From assembly GCA_004297775.1 (NCBI GenBank), contig SCUE01000022.1, forward strand, positions 26,349 through 90,348: 64,000 nucleotides of DNA, in the 5' to 3' direction. How positions within the stretch are numbered: position 1 is the stretch's first letter; each line of letters opens with the position of its first letter. The translations under genes and the position numbers were made by a program. Under the pieces are notes generated by a model, which saw only the letters and a list, made by a program, of their open reading frames with translations, was not told the origin of the DNA and made no database searches. Positions 7,901 to 13,907 of the stretch are shown here, piece after piece. Source of the stretch: Chloroflexota bacterium (GTDB taxonomy: Bacteria; Chloroflexota; UBA6077; FW602-bin22).

Positions 7901-8821
7901 GCCCTGCCGCCGGTGGACCAGCAGTTGACTCAGGATCTCCTGCTCGATGCTCTTTGGGCACACATCCTGGATCAGCCGGCACGCAGAATGCTGCTCCGCC
8001 TTACGGTCCTGCGCCGGCCGTGGGATTGGGCGTTGATGGCGGCGCTCGGCGACCCCGGTGCATCTGATCCGGAACGGGATCACTCTATTCATGCGCTCCT
8101 CGGTCGGGCGGGCCTGCTGACCGAGATTCGGGAGCGTCATTCCGGGAACGGCGAGACGAGGCTGTTCGAGCTTCATCCCACCGTCGTTCGGTTCGCGATC
8201 GCGAAGGCGTCAGACGCTGACCGCCTCCGCTCGGAAGCGTTTGGTCTCGCCGGCCAATCGATGGAACAACGCGCGCGTGTCTCGTCCGACCTCCGCGATG
8301 ACCTCGACGCCGGCCATTATCTGTTCAACGCCGGCGAGCACGACCGCGCTTTCGACCTGCTTGCAGGCGCCGCCGAGGCCCTGCAGACGCGGGGACGCAA
8401 CACCGATAGTCTCGCCGTACTCGACCCGATGCTCGATGCGCGCGCCCAGATCGGCCTCCGCCTGAGCGAACAGAACCTCGCCCGGCTGTATGCAGTCGCG
8501 GCCCAGGCACACGTTGGTGTGGGGCGGCTTGACGCTGCCCGACAGGCGCTCGCGACTGCCATTGAGCGCTTTCTGCTCTTGACGGCGCGCGATCCGACCA
8601 ACAGCGAGTGGCAGCGCGACCTGTCGGTCAGCCACATCAGGATCGGCGCCGTGCTCCTGGCCCAGGGCGACGCGCCGGGCGCCCTGGCCGCCTTCCGCGC
8701 CGCGCTCGCCATCCGCGAGCGGCTGGCGCAGCAGGACCCCACCAACAGCCAGTGGCAGCGCGACCTCCAGGCAGTCCGCCGCAGGATCGCCCATCTCCAA
8801 GGGGACGGACCGTCGACGTAA
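4916..8821 (+). CDS. SIR2 - CHAT protease - STAND NTPase - TPR protein (probable anti-phage/conflict effector)
   Basis: About 1,300 residues (numbering from the first in-frame GTG, 4904). Residues about 25-300 are a SIR2-like domain: VLTTNFDPL (155-163, NAD-binding Asn/Asp), VVHLHGYW (His201 region) and LLVVGYGGWDD (about 237-247). Residues about 480-670 are a CHAT caspase-like peptidase: HFSGHG gives a candidate catalytic His538, and YLASCHG gives Cys582. Residues about 735-1000 form a STAND/NB-ARC-like NTPase: Walker A GLGGLGKST (760-768), Walker B LVLYLDNLDSL (about 850-860) and a sensor-like VASCRYRHDD. A helical region follows and then TPR repeats, ending with a 48-residue repeat unit and a partial copy. 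The expected reading is target sensing by the TPR end, NTP-driven assembly, then NAD+ cleavage and/or proteolysis. No SD is visible; ATG 4916 or 4928 are the likely starts. The gene looks intact, in contrast to its surroundings. Confidence 0.85.
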   Translation: MNHDMPVTLSPADYLPHAIGFTSRPIALLVGSALSRSPDGRRGVPGVDAMVDLVHAEASTPALRQRLDRLLDGKLGTERYQIAMGWLSATRGPQGVRRVVASAVARARRLPFAGPPEQETSDGDPAEWEIPTACQQLARFVVSGAGRVGPVLTTNFDPLVSLAIRAAGGQLKRTVLAADGRLPSPVEAEDGVHDVVHLHGYWRADTLHTPAQLATSRPHLTAALRRLLDDHALLVVGYGGWDDVFATALSQLMMDDDARVDVLWAFHETDFAQVEARHQSLLDRVQPAIIRGRFRAYGGVDCHSQFGTLPLPSPGPPSTTPLFPALTLRIDRASNPTQWTIDSSLDGARTCDVPWRREPGLAAALDGFWKLSQRPVERDAERATVHAHAIVLGKALALVLSDRETSALEDLARGDGPPPFLVVESQDDMILALPWELLYLDDRFAVADARLDVARCVPTPGAPVLDPPKEYLRLLVNVSAPDGSRLDYEAESYRITRALHEHAGVFVNEMGETDDLVAGLQREPAPLGVHFSGHGGPGTLTFENAYGDPDEVPVAKLLDEIRRAAPRRIPRFFYLASCHGNTSPVLAGTTGPADEQPGATASASQLHREGVAQVVAYFGPVYDAASTRAAEALYRSLGQGRTTRDAIRAARAALARPFDPGVGDVLRIPRPEAAREGATPFAWAQLVLYHRGPDHPLSLPIPVRYPEELEARPARHFESAGPTRRVLQTGFIGRRRELHELRRRIRDGRQIHVVQGLGGLGKSTLCIEALKLYAHRRRVVLWCSEVENDVRPAPALARQLLETLAATFGSQWYAVAAEVDRLPDLTPARQITEYLRAVQSHAGSVPLVLYLDNLDSLLHHPETANAESAGEWRDGETRELWHALLALSAEYRGSVAIVASCRYRHDDFADHVLPLGRLSDDALFRLTAWFPGLRRLAAQNRERLVTRMSGHPRAVEWLDKLVQKSLLEWEQRCGEWPVPRDDASSQREWEQIVAPALPPVDQQLTQDLLLDALWAHILDQPARRMLLRLTVLRRPWDWALMAALGDPGASDPERDHSIHALLGRAGLLTEIRERHSGNGETRLFELHPTVVRFAIAKASDADRLRSEAFGLAGQSMEQRARVSSDLRDDLDAGHYLFNAGEHDRAFDLLAGAAEALQTRGRNTDSLAVLDPMLDARAQIGLRLSEQNLARLYAVAAQAHVGVGRLDAARQALATAIERFLLLTARDPTNSEWQRDLSVSHIRIGAVLLAQGDAPGALAAFRAALAIRERLAQQDPTNSQWQRDLQAVRRRIAHLQGDGPST
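8591..8770 (+). repeat. 144-bp (48-residue) TPR repeat unit and partial second copy
   Basis: The unit starts DPTNSEWQRDLSVSH at 8591 and recurs as DPTNSQWQRDL at 8735, exactly 144 bp later, before the protein ends. This 48-residue unit (with LLAQGD and ALAAFRAALAIRERL) is a known repeat class that in many bacterial CHAT or TPR proteins is present in long near-identical arrays. Only one full copy and part of a second are present here. Confidence 0.75.
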
Positions 8822-9184
8822 GCCTGGACTCAACTCGTCCCACCCCGCGCCCGGCCCGGGCGAGTACGCCGTTAGCTGGGTGCTCCGGCACCGTTGGGCG
8901 GACGACCCCCTGAACGTGGCGACATGGGCCCCGGGGACTGTGAGGCCGCGTACGCCGTGTGCCTTGACGTCATCGCCGCGCAGCACCACACGACCATCCG
9001 TGGCTCGCGGCGTCGTGACCGTCGCCCGTACTAAACGGCATCGCCGGCCACCGCGTCCGCTGCCTGCCGCCCAACGTCAACACGGCATCCGATCCCAACC
9101 GATCGCCCTCGCCGGCACCATGACCCTGTGCGGCTCCACAGAGCTCCTCAATCGCAGCAGCGCCATGATCGCGCCCGCCCGACC
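8822..9184. other. intergenic stretch inside the island, no recognisable gene
   Basis: Open frames exist on both strands, but none has a recognisable motif, ribosome site or start. It probably holds degraded island sequence between the SIR2-CHAT stop codon and the HEPN tail fragment. Confidence 0.4.
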
Positions 9185-9297
9185 TTATCGGCGAAGGATC
9201 TCGGCGGCGAATTCGACCAAGGTCCTCGCTCGGCGCAGCGTCGTCGTCAGCTCGCGTGACCTGATCGGGATGAGCCCATATTGCGCTTCGGTCGGCG
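9185..9297 (-). pseudogene. HEPN-like protein, C-terminal tail fragment
   Basis: The minus-strand frame reads TEAQYGLIPIRSRELTT, then LRRARTLVEFAAEILRR and a stop codon at 9185. The final helix (TLVEFAAEILRR) is the natural end of the HEPN-like family. Upstream of EAQYG the similarity ends and the sequence becomes that of the recombinase fragment on the other strand. Joined to the 4385-4558 fragment through the shared 53-bp repeat, it would give a continuous HEPN-like C-terminal region in one frame. Confidence 0.5.
9225..9277 (+). repeat. 53-bp perfect direct repeat, right copy
   Basis: Identical to 4332-4384 and in the same orientation. Here the HEPN tail is kept on the low-coordinate side and the body is missing on the high-coordinate side, the mirror image of the left copy. 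Confidence 0.9.
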
Positions 9298-9309
9298 CGG
9301 CCGTGGCCT

Positions 9310-9801
9310 TCGTCATCGGCCGCCACGTCCACCACCACCCGCCGCGTGCTGCCGCTGCCGGTCTTCTTGGTCGACTCGCTCCGCGCGCACCGGGTCGGGC
9401 AGCTCGAAGATCGCATCGGGGCCGGCCCAATGTGGCAGGAGTCGGGGCTCGTCTTCACCAGCAGCACCGGCCGTCCCCTCGACGAGCGGAACGTGACGCG
9501 CGTATTCGAGCGGCTACTAACGGCGGCCGAGCTGCCGCGCGTCCGCTTCCACGATCTGCGGCACTCGTGCGCATCCCTGCTCCTCGCCCAGGGCATCCCG
9601 CCGCGCGTGGTGATGGAGATCCTCGACCACAGCCAGATCAGCATCACGATGGACACCTACAGCCACGTCATCCCGGCGCTGGCTCAGGATGCGGTCGATT
9701 CGGGTCGGCGCGGTGCTCGCGGCCTGGGCTTCGAGCTCAGGCTCGCTCGGGCACTTCCCCGGTCGCGAACAGCCGCCCCAGGCGAGCGATGCAGTCCTTG
9801 A
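9310..9801 (+). pseudogene. tyrosine recombinase (phage-type integrase), C-terminal catalytic half only
   Basis: In frame from about 9310: TTTRRVLPLP, then HDLRHSCASLLLAQG with the HxxR box, VVMEILDHSQISITM (His of the L-G/D-H box) and DTYSHV with the catalytic Tyr. These are boxes II of a phage integrase family recombinase. The N-terminal core-binding domain and box I arginine are missing; the reading frame upstream is replaced by sequence around the HEPN fragment. At the 3' end, after PALAQDA, the family-like continuation (RVGAVLAAW) is in a different frame, suggesting a further frameshift near 9702. It lies about 280 bp from tRNA-Asn, the usual place for the integrase of a tRNA-inserted element. 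GTG 9346 opens the remaining frame. Confidence 0.8.
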
Positions 9802-9976
9802 CCTCCGCGACCGCCTGGCCCACCTCGGCGCGGCGCGCGCCTGCTGCGGCGACGCGGGCCTCGGTCGCGGCCTCGCTCACGTCCAAGATGCCGTACTCCG
9901 CCATCAGCTGGCCCATCCGATCGAGCAACCCATAGCCGTAGCGCTGAACCTCCGGGGACATATCGACGAGTCTCAT
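9737..9976 (-). CDS. small hypothetical protein, possibly coiled-coil
   Basis: From ATG 9976, 79 residues: MRLVDMSPEVQRYGYGLLDR and onward with two helical, Ala/Glu-rich stretches (VSEAATEARVAAAGARRAEV, then AVAEVKDCIARLGRL). No family is recognised. It overlaps the tail of the integrase remnant on the opposite strand and ends close to the tRNA. Amphipathic heptad-like spacing makes it more protein-like than the shadow frames nearby, but codon evidence is limited. It could be an element-borne accessory gene or a chance frame. Confidence 0.4.
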   Translation of the reverse strand: MRLVDMSPEVQRYGYGLLDRMGQLMAEYGILDVSEAATEARVAAAGARRAEVGQAVAEVKDCIARLGRLFATGEVPERA

Positions 9977-10062
9977 CAGCGTGCATCCCGGGGGCGGCAA
10001 GAGCCGCGTTGCTGTCAAACCAGCCCGGCGGCGCTATCCGGCCACTATCTGACTGATACTCT

Positions 10063-10089
10063 CAGTTCAGAACTGGGCTCCTCGACCAA
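10063..10089 (+). repeat. candidate attachment-site copy at the tRNA-Asn 3' end
   Basis: This segment spans the last 12 nt of tRNA-Asn (acceptor-stem 3' strand plus discriminator) and 15 nt of flank. It matches 22 of 27 positions with 3675-3701, direct orientation. See the mobile element entry. Confidence 0.5.
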
Positions 10090-10149
10090 GATTCGAACTT
10101 GGAACCTGCCGGTTAACAGCCGGACGCTCTACCGTTGAGCTATCGAGGA
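10078..10149 (-). tRNA. tRNA-Asn (anticodon GUU)
   Basis: A full cloverleaf reads on the minus strand: acceptor TCCTCGA pairs with TCGAGGA, D arm TAGCTCAACGGTAGAGC, anticodon loop CTGTTAA giving GTT, T arm with GTTCGAATC, discriminator G. CCA is not encoded. It is the apparent integration target of the neighbouring island and remains intact. Confidence 0.95.
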
Positions 10150-10159
10150 ATGCGCTCCA

Positions 10160-10168
10160 AGTGTACCA
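10160..10168 (-). promoter_or_regulatory. extended -10 promoter element for tRNA-Asn
   Basis: TGG-TACACT on the minus strand, ending 10 nt before the mature tRNA 5' end. No good -35 hexamer is visible 16-18 nt upstream. The TGn extension may compensate. Confidence 0.45.
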
Positions 10169-10295
10169 AACCACGATTCCCGGTCGCCACGGGGCGAGGG
10201 CGGCCGGTACAATCGGCGAACGGTGACGTTCGCATCTGGCGAATCATCCCCGTCGGTAACACAAGGGCGGCGCCCGCGTTTCGAAGGTTGGATGG

Positions 10296-10880
10296 GTGGA
10301 GAGTGACCCCCGGGTCTCGGTAAGGGACACAGGCGAGGACACTCTCGTCGAGCGCGCGCGGCGTGGCGATGCGGCGGCGTTCGGTTCTCTCTACGAGCGC
10401 CATCTGGATCGGATCTATCGATACATCTACTACCGCGTCAGGACCGAGAGCGAGGCCGAAGACCTCACCGAGCACGTGTTTCTGCGTGCCTATGAGGCAA
10501 TCGGGCGCTATGAGCAGCGGGGGCTTCCCTTTGCCGCCTGGCTCTATCGCATGGCTCACAACGCGATCATCGACCACTATCGCGGCTCCCGGCCGACCAC
10601 TCCGATCGAGGACGCCTTCGACCTCGAAGACGGTCGACAGAACCCGCTCGACGCGGTCCAAGCCAGCTTCGACCGCGAAGAATTGCGCGTTGCGATCGCG
10701 CGCCTCACGAGCGATCAGCAGCAGGTCATCGTGATGCGGTTTGTCGACGGCCTCAGCCATGCCGAGGTCGCCGAAATACTCGGCAAGAACGAAGGCGCCG
10801 TGCGCGTCATCCAACATCGCGCACTCCATGCCTTGGCGCGCGTCATGCGGACGCTGAATCCTGGTGTCGACGATGCCTGA
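10296..10880 (+). CDS. ECF-type RNA polymerase sigma factor
   Basis: 194 residues with region 2 (FGSLYERHLDRIYRYIYYRV, then EAEDLTEHVFLRAYEAIGRY) and AAWLYRMAHNAIIDHYR at about residues 75-91. Region 4 carries the HTH: LTSDQQQVIVMRFVDGLSHA, then EVAEILGKNEGAVRVIQHRA. The size is standard for ECF sigma factors. GTG 10296 is used, with GGTTGGATGG upstream as a weak ribosome site. Its 3' end overlaps the start of the next gene (ATGCCTGA), so the two are coupled. That gene encodes a membrane protein with a DUF5667 region and probably serves as the regulator or partner. The inducing signal is not evident. Confidence 0.93.
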   Translation: MESDPRVSVRDTGEDTLVERARRGDAAAFGSLYERHLDRIYRYIYYRVRTESEAEDLTEHVFLRAYEAIGRYEQRGLPFAAWLYRMAHNAIIDHYRGSRPTTPIEDAFDLEDGRQNPLDAVQASFDREELRVAIARLTSDQQQVIVMRFVDGLSHAEVAEILGKNEGAVRVIQHRALHALARVMRTLNPGVDDA

Positions 10881-12774
10881 CACGAGCCTACGGCTGGCCC
10901 AGGCGCTCGACCGCCTCGACGGCGGTGAGGCGCCCGATGCTGTGCTCGTCAGCGCCGATACCGAGATACGCGCGCTCGTCAACCTCGCGTCCGCGATCCG
11001 GCGGGTACCGGCGCCCGTCCCGCGTGAGGCGCTGCGCCGCCGCTTGAACGCGCGCTGGTCGACGGTTTCGGTCGACCCATCGGCCAACGGCCATGCGAAC
11101 GGAAACGGCGCGCACGCGTACAACGGCGCGAACGGCCACGCGGTGGGCGCGACTGATGATGGTCTGGTCATCGCCTGGACCGCGAGGCAACCGTCGCGCG
11201 CGGATCGAGCAAGCCGACGACGCCTCTTCTGGCGCGACGCCACGATGCGACTCGCGGCGGCTTGCGCGGCCTGCGCGCTGATCGCCGGTGGGACCGTCGT
11301 CGTCTCAGCAAACAGCCTGCCGGGCGACACCTTGTACCCGGCCAAGCTCGTCGCCGAGCAGGCACAACTTGTCGTCACGCTCGATATAAACGATCGCGCT
11401 CGCCTTCAAGTCGCAATCGCCGAACGGCGCGTCGTCGAACTGGAATCTGTCGTCGCGACGGCCGACGCATCGCTCGTCGCATCGGCGGTCGAGCGAGCGT
11501 CGACCGAACTGATCGCGGCCGCCGCGATTCTCAGTCGCGTCAACCGTGACACTGTCGCTTCCGACTCACTGGCGCCGTCCCTTTCAAGGGAGACCGCCAG
11601 CGTCGGCCAGAAGCTCGAACGCATGGCATCGAGCGATTCGATCACGACCGCGGGCATCAAGCCGGCTGTCGTCGAGCTCGAACGCGCGGCCGCCGCGATG
11701 TCGACCGCCGCTCGCGAGGGCTCGCGGGCAATCCCGTCCGCCACGGCCCTGGCGGCAGCGGCGCAATTCGCCCCGACAGCCACGACTGTGGCGCCGTCGT
11801 CGACCGCCCTTTCGATGTCCGAGCAAACGATCCGAGCTCAGAACCCGACCGCGACCGCCGTCGTGATCGCCATCGCACCACCGGTGCCTACGGCGACGGA
11901 GGCTCGACCGTCACCGACCGTCCCCTCACTGCCGCCAACACCCGCGCCGCCAGCGCCGACGGCTATTCCGAAATCGCACGTCGAGATTCTCCTCGGCAAT
12001 CTGGATGCGCGTGTTCCGACGCTCGTGTCGGCGATGGTTGGCGGGCAGCGCGAATCCATCGAACCCCAGATCTTGCTCTACTATCGCGAACTCGACTTGC
12101 TCGCCGCCGCGCTCGGCGATGTGTCTGGAGGCGATCGCGATCGCATCCTGGCGGCCATCTCGGGGCGTCTGAGCGCGCATTCACAGTCGTTCGCGGCGAC
12201 AGTCAACGCCGCGCCCGCGTCGGCGCGTCCGGCCCTCCGCAACGCCCTGGTCGAAATCGCCCAGCGTCAGCGCCTCGTTGGAGCGTCCGTCGCCGTGCCA
12301 GACGCTCCAACGGAAGCTCCCGCGATCTCGCCGACCGTCGCGACGTCGCCGACGATCGCCCTGACGCCGCGATCGACTCCGATCGGTGACGCTTCGGCGA
12401 CCCGGGTTCCGACGACGTCGCCGGTGGGCGCGACCGCGACACCTGGCACCGTCGCGACTCCCGCGGCGACGGCGGTTCCCTCTGGGCCGACGCCAACTTC
12501 GGTCGCGACGCCGGCCGCGGCAACCGCGACTCCTCAGCCATCCGGTGCGACCAACACCCCGTCAGCGCAGCCGACCGCGGTGCCAACGCAGATCGCGACG
12601 CCGATGTCGGTCGCAACGCCGATCGTCATCGCGACTCCGCCGCCGACCGTCGCGCCGACGGCGACTCCCGGCGCCGCGCCGGTCCTGGCCACTCCGATGA
12701 GCCTGCCGTCTCCGACCCCGATCGGGTCTCCCGCCCCGCCGACCGCGGCTCCAAACGCCACGCCGGCGCGTTGA
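10873..12774 (+). CDS. DUF5667-type membrane protein with a long Pro/Thr/Ala-rich tail, probable sigma-factor partner
   Basis: The N-terminal 60 residues are an acidic helical region of the type found before DUF5667 domains. A membrane segment follows near residues 118-140 (MRLAAACAACALIAGGTVVV). Immediately after comes the DUF5667 hallmark LPGDTLYPAKLVAEQAQLVV with a long helical domain (to about residue 300). The second half is low-complexity sequence rich in T, P, A and V (ATPxxTAxP-like repeats) with one ordered helical island (about 375-480). Topology would place the DUF5667 and tail outside. The gene overlaps the ECF sigma gene by 8 bp. By analogy it may act as an anti-sigma or envelope sensor, but no zinc-binding ZAS motif (HxxxCxxC) is seen. 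ATG 10873 is preferred over GTG 10864. Confidence 0.75.
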   Translation: MPDTSLRLAQALDRLDGGEAPDAVLVSADTEIRALVNLASAIRRVPAPVPREALRRRLNARWSTVSVDPSANGHANGNGAHAYNGANGHAVGATDDGLVIAWTARQPSRADRASRRRLFWRDATMRLAAACAACALIAGGTVVVSANSLPGDTLYPAKLVAEQAQLVVTLDINDRARLQVAIAERRVVELESVVATADASLVASAVERASTELIAAAAILSRVNRDTVASDSLAPSLSRETASVGQKLERMASSDSITTAGIKPAVVELERAAAAMSTAAREGSRAIPSATALAAAAQFAPTATTVAPSSTALSMSEQTIRAQNPTATAVVIAIAPPVPTATEARPSPTVPSLPPTPAPPAPTAIPKSHVEILLGNLDARVPTLVSAMVGGQRESIEPQILLYYRELDLLAAALGDVSGGDRDRILAAISGRLSAHSQSFAATVNAAPASARPALRNALVEIAQRQRLVGASVAVPDAPTEAPAISPTVATSPTIALTPRSTPIGDASATRVPTTSPVGATATPGTVATPAATAVPSGPTPTSVATPAAATATPQPSGATNTPSAQPTAVPTQIATPMSVATPIVIATPPPTVAPTATPGAAPVLATPMSLPSPTPIGSPAPPTAAPNATPAR

Positions 12775-12789
12775 CACGCCGCGCCCGAA

Positions 12790-12818
12790 TTGTTGGGGCG
12801 GGTAAGCCCTGGTATACT
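12790..12818 (+). promoter_or_regulatory. promoter of tRNA-Pro
   Basis: TTGTTG (12790-12795), 17 nt spacer, TATACT (12813-12818) with TGG before it, so also an extended -10. It ends 9 nt before the tRNA 5' end. Confidence 0.7.
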
Positions 12819-12827
12819 CGCGACCAG

Positions 12828-12904
12828 CGGGGTGTAGCGCAGCCTGGTAGCGCACCTGTATGGGGTGCAGGTGGTCGTGCGTTCGAATCGCACCACCCCG
12901 ACCA
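12828..12904 (+). tRNA. tRNA-Pro (anticodon GGG), CCA encoded
   Basis: Acceptor CGGGGTG pairs with CACCCCG, discriminator A, then CCA. The D arm is GCGCAGCCTGGTAGCGC; anticodon loop ATGGGGT gives GGG; the T loop is GTTCGAATC. All stems close. Confidence 0.95.
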
Positions 12905-12961
12905 TGAACTCCACGGGCGGACCGCGGCGCGGCCGCCGCTAGATCAGACAACGGATCGGAT

Positions 12962-13906
12962 GTGAGCGGTACCCAGCGTCCGCGGATCGCGGTCTTCGGC
13001 AGCGTGAACACCGATCTGATCGTGTTTGCGCCGCGCATTCCGGCGCCGGGCCAGACGGTTCACGGGAATGATCTGCTCGTCTCGGGCGGCGGCAAGGGCG
13101 CCAACCAGGCCGTTGCGGCGGCGCGACTCGGGGCGCACGTATCGATGATCGCCTGCGTCGGCCGCGATGACTTCGGCCTGGCACGGCACCGAGAACTGGC
13201 GTCGGAAGGAATCGATGTCATCGGCGTGGCGTTCGTCGAGGACGCGCCGTCCGGCGTCGCCCTCATCATCGTCGACCCGACCGGCCAGAACGCGATCGCG
13301 GTCTCGCCCGGAGCCAACAAGCGTTTGACGGCTGAGTTCGCTCGCGCCAATCGGCCTGCGCTGGATCTCGCAAATGTGGCGCTGTTCCAACTCGAGAATC
13401 CGCTCGACGGCACGATCGAGGCGGCCAGGATCGCTCGCGACGGTGGCGCGCGTGTCATCCTCAATCCGGCGCCCGCGCCGAGCGCACCGCTGCCGCCGGA
13501 ACTGCTCGCGCTCATCGATGTGCTGGTGCCAAACGAGCACGAAGCGACCGCGCTTTCAGGAATCCAGGTTCTTGACTTCGAAAGCGCGATCGCGTCCGCT
13601 CGCGCGATCCTCGCGCACGGCGTTGGCACGGTCGTCGTGACGCTCGGCGATCGCGGTGCGGTCGTGGTGGACGCTAGGCGGCAGAATGCGATCCCCGCGT
13701 GGTCAGTCACGGCGGTCGATGCGACCGGCGCGGGCGACACATTCTGCGGTGCGCTCGCCTGCGCACTCGGTCGAGGCGAGGAGATTGAAGCGGCGACGCG
13801 ATTCGCGGCGTGCGCGGCGAGCATTTCCGTGACTCAGCCTGGCGCCCGCGCGGGAATGCCATATCTTGACGACGTGAAGCGGGCACTTGCCGCGGTGGAC
13901 GCGTAG
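12962..13906 (+). CDS. rbsK: ribokinase / PfkB-family sugar kinase
   Basis: 314 residues. N-terminal GSVNTDLIVFAPRIPAPGQT and GGGKGANQAVAAARLG (about 40-55) are the PfkB ribokinase sugar-site motifs. C-terminal VTAVDATGAGDTFCGALA (about 255-272) contains the catalytic Asp and anion hole of DTxGAGD. NPAPAP and VPNEHEA segments are also typical of RbsK rather than fructokinase. The predicted reaction is ATP-dependent phosphorylation of ribose to ribose 5-phosphate. GTG 12962 is the start. dnaX follows after 1 nt, so the two genes share a transcript, but there is no functional link. Confidence 0.88.
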   Translation: MSGTQRPRIAVFGSVNTDLIVFAPRIPAPGQTVHGNDLLVSGGGKGANQAVAAARLGAHVSMIACVGRDDFGLARHRELASEGIDVIGVAFVEDAPSGVALIIVDPTGQNAIAVSPGANKRLTAEFARANRPALDLANVALFQLENPLDGTIEAARIARDGGARVILNPAPAPSAPLPPELLALIDVLVPNEHEATALSGIQVLDFESAIASARAILAHGVGTVVVTLGDRGAVVVDARRQNAIPAWSVTAVDATGAGDTFCGALACALGRGEEIEAATRFAACAASISVTQPGARAGMPYLDDVKRALAAVDA

Positions 13907-13907
13907 C

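Larger units (their letters stand above)
3675..10089. mobile_element. putative decayed integrative element inserted at tRNA-Asn
   Basis: The region runs from the 3' end of tRNA-Asn (10078-10149, minus strand) to a degenerate direct copy of that 3' end at 3675-3701. Between them lie the C-terminal half of a tyrosine recombinase directly beside the tRNA, a ParB/KorB-like HTH gene at the other end, two kinds of toxin-gene remnant, and one large intact SIR2-CHAT-STAND gene. The layout (tRNA, adjacent integrase, cargo, repeat of the tRNA 3' end) is that of a tRNA-targeted integrative element. CGATCG is about four- to fivefold scarcer in the cargo gene than in core genes. The truncated integrase and frameshifts imply it is no longer mobile on its own. 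The exact borders are inferred. Confidence 0.55.

Noticed and set aside
8880..9935. Plus-strand frame of 351 codons across the HEPN tail and integrase fragment
   Set aside because: It is in a different frame from the recognisable integrase residues and has Arg/Pro/Ser-rich composition typical of a shadow frame.
12280..12770. Short GC-rich direct repeats resembling a CRISPR or satellite
   Set aside because: They are low-complexity Pro/Thr/Ala codons in the tail of the DUF5667 protein, with no regular spacer; no CRISPR array is seen anywhere in the window.
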